A stretch of 7,991 nt of DNA from Leptolyngbyaceae cyanobacterium M65_K2018_010 (GTDB taxonomy: Bacteria > Cyanobacteriota > Cyanobacteriia > Phormidesmidales > Phormidesmidaceae), in contig DVEE01000170.1 in the NCBI GenBank assembly GCA_015295885.1, forward strand, positions 1 to 7,991, in the 5' to 3' direction. The notes beneath the pieces are model-generated. The model did not search any database and was not told the origin of the DNA. It saw only the letters and a program-made list of their open reading frames with translations. Positions within the stretch are counted from its first letter, which is position 1, and the number at the start of each line of letters is the position of its first letter. Below, one piece after another: positions 6,317 to 7,991 of this stretch. A program made the translations under genes and the position numbers.

Positions 6317-6934
6317 CTACAAGGCTCCTTCGTTAGCAGTGCTGTAGATGTAGTTGTAAAACTCGGTGCCCGTGACCACGTTAATGATCACAATGCGCCC
6401 GGCACTCTGGTCATACATCACTCGCACGCGGCCATCTTCGCCCACAAAGACATTACCCGAGGTGCGGGTGAGCGCACCGCTAAAGGAAAACTCGCCATCG
6501 GTGATGTAGGCAGAAATTTGACCGTTACCGATGGGTGTTAGCGTCGTCGATTGAGGAGCATTAGAGCTAGCACTGCTCCTACTCGGTGCGGGAGCACGAG
6601 AGGCTTCAGTAAAGATGTAGTTGTAGAACTCGGTGCCGGTGACCGCATTGATCACTACAACTCGGCCGGTATCGAGGTCGTAGTTGACCCGTACGCGACC
6701 ATCGGTAGCCGTGAAAAGATTGCCGTAGGAGCGCACCAAGATGTCGTGGAAAAAGAACTCGCCATCCTGAATTTGAATGGCTATACCATCGGGCGGCGCA
6801 GCTGTCATGAAGGTAGTCGCGGGGGTGGCCTGGGCGATGAGCACAGGCACCTCATGGCTGGCGATCGCAGGTACAGCAAAACCCATACCGGCCATCACGA
6901 GAACAGCAGAACACTGGGGCAAAGAAAATTTCAT
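6317..6934 (-). CDS. Secreted protein with two tandem copies of a ~55-residue unit
   Basis: 205 residues from ATG 6932-6934. The signal peptide ends at A-I-A (23-25). The mature protein is two copies of one unit, at about 57-111 and 146-200, exactly 89 residues apart. By my count 34 of 55 aligned residues are identical. Each copy runs DGEF, then GN.F, DGRVRV.YD, GR.V.IN, V and finally TGTEFYNYI. A Ser/Ala/Pro-rich linker (about 112-132) separates them. The alternating pattern suggests beta strands, possibly a two-domain sandwich or propeller-like unit. I do not recognise the family and assign no function. The duplication also shows at DNA level, 267 bases apart, where TGTAGTTGTA-A/G-AACTCGGTGCC recurs, so it is fairly recent or under strong constraint. 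The stop codon abuts the GC-rich repeat on its 3' side. No Shine-Dalgarno site is seen. Confidence 0.82.
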   Translation of the reverse strand: MKFSLPQCSAVLVMAGMGFAVPAIASHEVPVLIAQATPATTFMTAAPPDGIAIQIQDGEFFFHDILVRSYGNLFTATDGRVRVNYDLDTGRVVVINAVTGTEFYNYIFTEASRAPAPSRSSASSNAPQSTTLTPIGNGQISAYITDGEFSFSGALTRTSGNVFVGEDGRVRVMYDQSAGRIVIINVVTGTEFYNYIYSTANEGAL

Positions 6935-7103
6935 AGTCGCATCAAAGGGAGATCAAAAATTGGGAATAAATCAACTCCAACCCTAGGTGTAACGTTCTCT
7001 GAGTCAGAACACTACAGGTTTTGAACTGGTGTTGGCACCCAGCCCAATGCTGGAGTCACAAAACGATCTGGCCCGTGAGCCTAGGCAAACTGGTGCTGCG
7101 TTG

Positions 7104-7117
7104 GGCTAGAGATAGCC
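7104..7117 (-). terminator. Small stem-loop directly after the SH3b gene
   Basis: GGCTA (7104-7108) pairs with TAGCC (7113-7117) around a four-base loop, one base beyond the TAA of the SH3b gene. No T-run follows on the minus strand, so it may be an mRNA 3'-end stem rather than a standard Rho-independent terminator. Confidence 0.25.
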
Positions 7118-7118
7118 A

Positions 7119-7787
7119 TTAAAAACCGTCAGACGGAAAGATGATGAAGTCGCTGCGGATCCAGCCATTGGCACCCGACACCACAAACTGCACATTGCAC
7201 CAGTTCAGGTCGCTACCGGGGGTATCGGTGTCTGGTTGGCACAGATAAATTTGAACCTGATCGCCCGCCAGCCCGTAGCCTAGAGCCCGCGATCGCACCG
7301 TGGGCTGGCTGCGCAGGTTAATCTGCGAACCGCGACTGTGGGCCACCAGTGTGCCGATGCGAGCACTACTGCCACCTATGCCCTGGGTGACGGGGTCGCT
7401 GCCAATGCCTTGGGTGGCGGGGGTGGTGCTAAAGGTGCTTTCATCCCAATAGACCCAGAGGTGAGAGCCATCCACAAACTCAAAAATCGTACCCGCACTG
7501 CCCAGGCCGCTCTGGCGGTAGACTGCTTTGCCGTGCTGATCTCTAAAATTACCCGGGGCAGCGTTGGGCACGGGAGACAGCTCGTAGCTCACCCCGTTGG
7601 ATTGCAGGTTTATGGTGATATAGCCCTGCCGTTGCGAAAAGGTGCAGACGCTTGACAGGGAGGGGTAGTCTTCGCGCGGTGCGTACAGATCGCAATGGGC
7701 GGGCACCGTATCGGCCTTGGCCCCCAAAGCAACCCCAACGGATACCACGGCCAGGGCCAAAGATAAAGACAGGTTCTTTAGTTTCAT
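7119..7787 (-). CDS. Secreted SH3b-domain protein
   Basis: 222 residues from ATG 7785-7787. The signal peptide runs to about A25 (LSLSLALAVVSVGVALGAKA, then D). Residues 27-115 form a cyanobacterial extracytoplasmic domain with Cys32 and Cys48, CTFSQRQGYITINL, GVSYELSPV, GNFRDQHG.AVYRQSGLG and a closing HLWVYWD. A linker (about 116-142) repeats TQGIG twice, nine residues apart. Residues 144-215 look like a bacterial SH3 (SH3b) domain: INLRSQPTVRSRALGYGLAGDQV with the 'NlRs.Pt..s..lg.l..Gd.V' pattern, then Cys183, Cys197 and GWIRSDFI. SH3b domains often bind peptidoglycan or peptides at the cell wall, so an envelope role is plausible. The N-terminal domain looks familiar from other cyanobacterial secreted proteins, but I cannot give it a name. 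The ligand is unknown. Confidence 0.82.
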   Translation of the reverse strand: MKLKNLSLSLALAVVSVGVALGAKADTVPAHCDLYAPREDYPSLSSVCTFSQRQGYITINLQSNGVSYELSPVPNAAPGNFRDQHGKAVYRQSGLGSAGTIFEFVDGSHLWVYWDESTFSTTPATQGIGSDPVTQGIGGSSARIGTLVAHSRGSQINLRSQPTVRSRALGYGLAGDQVQIYLCQPDTDTPGSDLNWCNVQFVVSGANGWIRSDFIIFPSDGF

Positions 7788-7858
7788 AACGGGTTTTGTG
7801 ATTCAAGAAACAAGGAAAAATGTTGGAGACTGTTCCATCACCTGGAACGAATCGGTGG

Positions 7859-7864
7859 AGTATA
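7859..7864 (-). promoter_or_regulatory. Possible -10 box for the SH3b gene
   Basis: Minus-strand TATACT lies about 70 nt before the ATG, one base from TATAAT. No -35 box is seen at normal spacing, so this would be a -10-only type promoter as some cyanobacteria use. It is a weak call. Confidence 0.22.
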
Positions 7865-7889
7865 GACAACGGAGTCGGTTCGCAGCCCC

Positions 7890-7991
7890 CTAGCGCCCAC
7901 ATTGAGACGCACTCAAACGGGTAACATTGCTCCCCAGGCCATTCACCCCAGTTCTGGAAATCCAGCCGGTTTGGTTGTTGTGGAGGCGCAC
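7890..7991 (-). CDS. Probable C-terminus of an exported or SH3-like protein (cut by window end)
   Basis: From the window edge, 33 codons read open on the minus strand to a TAG at 7890-7892. The peptide contains VRLHNNQTGWISRTGVNGLG and NVTRLSASQCGR. The 'QTGWIS' resembles the Gly-Trp-Ile near the end of the SH3b domain in the neighbouring gene, so this could be another secreted SH3-like protein. No start is visible and the fragment is short. A second minus-strand frame also stays open here but continues into the SH3b gene out of frame and reads as noise. The 102 bp between this stop and the SH3b ATG is a normal gap. Confidence 0.42.
   Translation of the reverse strand: MRLHNNQTGWISRTGVNGLGSNVTRLSASQCGR

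Noticed and set aside
7549..7902. 117-codon minus-strand frame overlapping the SH3b gene
   Set aside because: It overlaps the SH3b gene in another frame on the same strand and has no recognisable domain or signal.

Overview
The window most likely comes from a cyanobacterium, perhaps a filamentous Leptolyngbya/Nodosilinea-type lineage. The strongest sign is eight perfect copies of the cyanobacterial HIP1 octamer GCGATCGC (starting at 682, 1608, 2044, 3053, 4647, 6102, 6861 and 7289), roughly one per kilobase. A Uma2-family nuclease, a DUF4926 protein, secreted SH3b proteins, moderately GC-rich DNA and few Shine-Dalgarno sites on the minus strand all fit this. The genus is inference only.

Layout, left to right. 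(1) 1-451, plus strand: the 3' end of a DUF6883-like gene overlaps by ATGA a small DUF4926 gene whose C-terminus resembles antitoxin-like DUF2281 tails. (2) 600-2120, minus strand: an exported serine peptidase/hydrolase of the S33 tripeptidyl-aminopeptidase type, with its catalytic Ser, Asp and His visible. (3) 2121-3004: a Uma2 PD-(D/E)xK nuclease gene (2302-2880, plus) bracketed by two 68-bp inverted-repeat hairpins. Their arms are nearly identical and their loops differ. An 11-bp inverted repeat encloses the upstream hairpin and ends on the Uma2 start codon. (4) 3005-5522, minus strand: a large MscS-family mechanosensitive channel preceded by a lipoprotein gene, 52 bp apart and possibly cotranscribed. 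(5) 5657-7787, minus strand: a second, cysteine-containing lipoprotein; a secreted protein built from two copies of a ~55-residue unit; and a secreted SH3b protein. These are separated by 134-184 bp gaps, so each may have its own promoter. The gap at 6146-6316 is packed with GC-rich stem-loops resembling dispersed cyanobacterial repeats. (6) 7890-7991, minus strand: probably the C-terminus of another gene running off the window.

All six complete minus-strand genes encode proteins with a signal peptide or lipobox, so the segment reads as a cell-envelope/periplasm neighbourhood; no shared pathway is demonstrated. The most unusual structure is the Uma2 gene with its paired hairpin elements. No tRNA, rRNA, CRISPR array or transposase gene was recognised.
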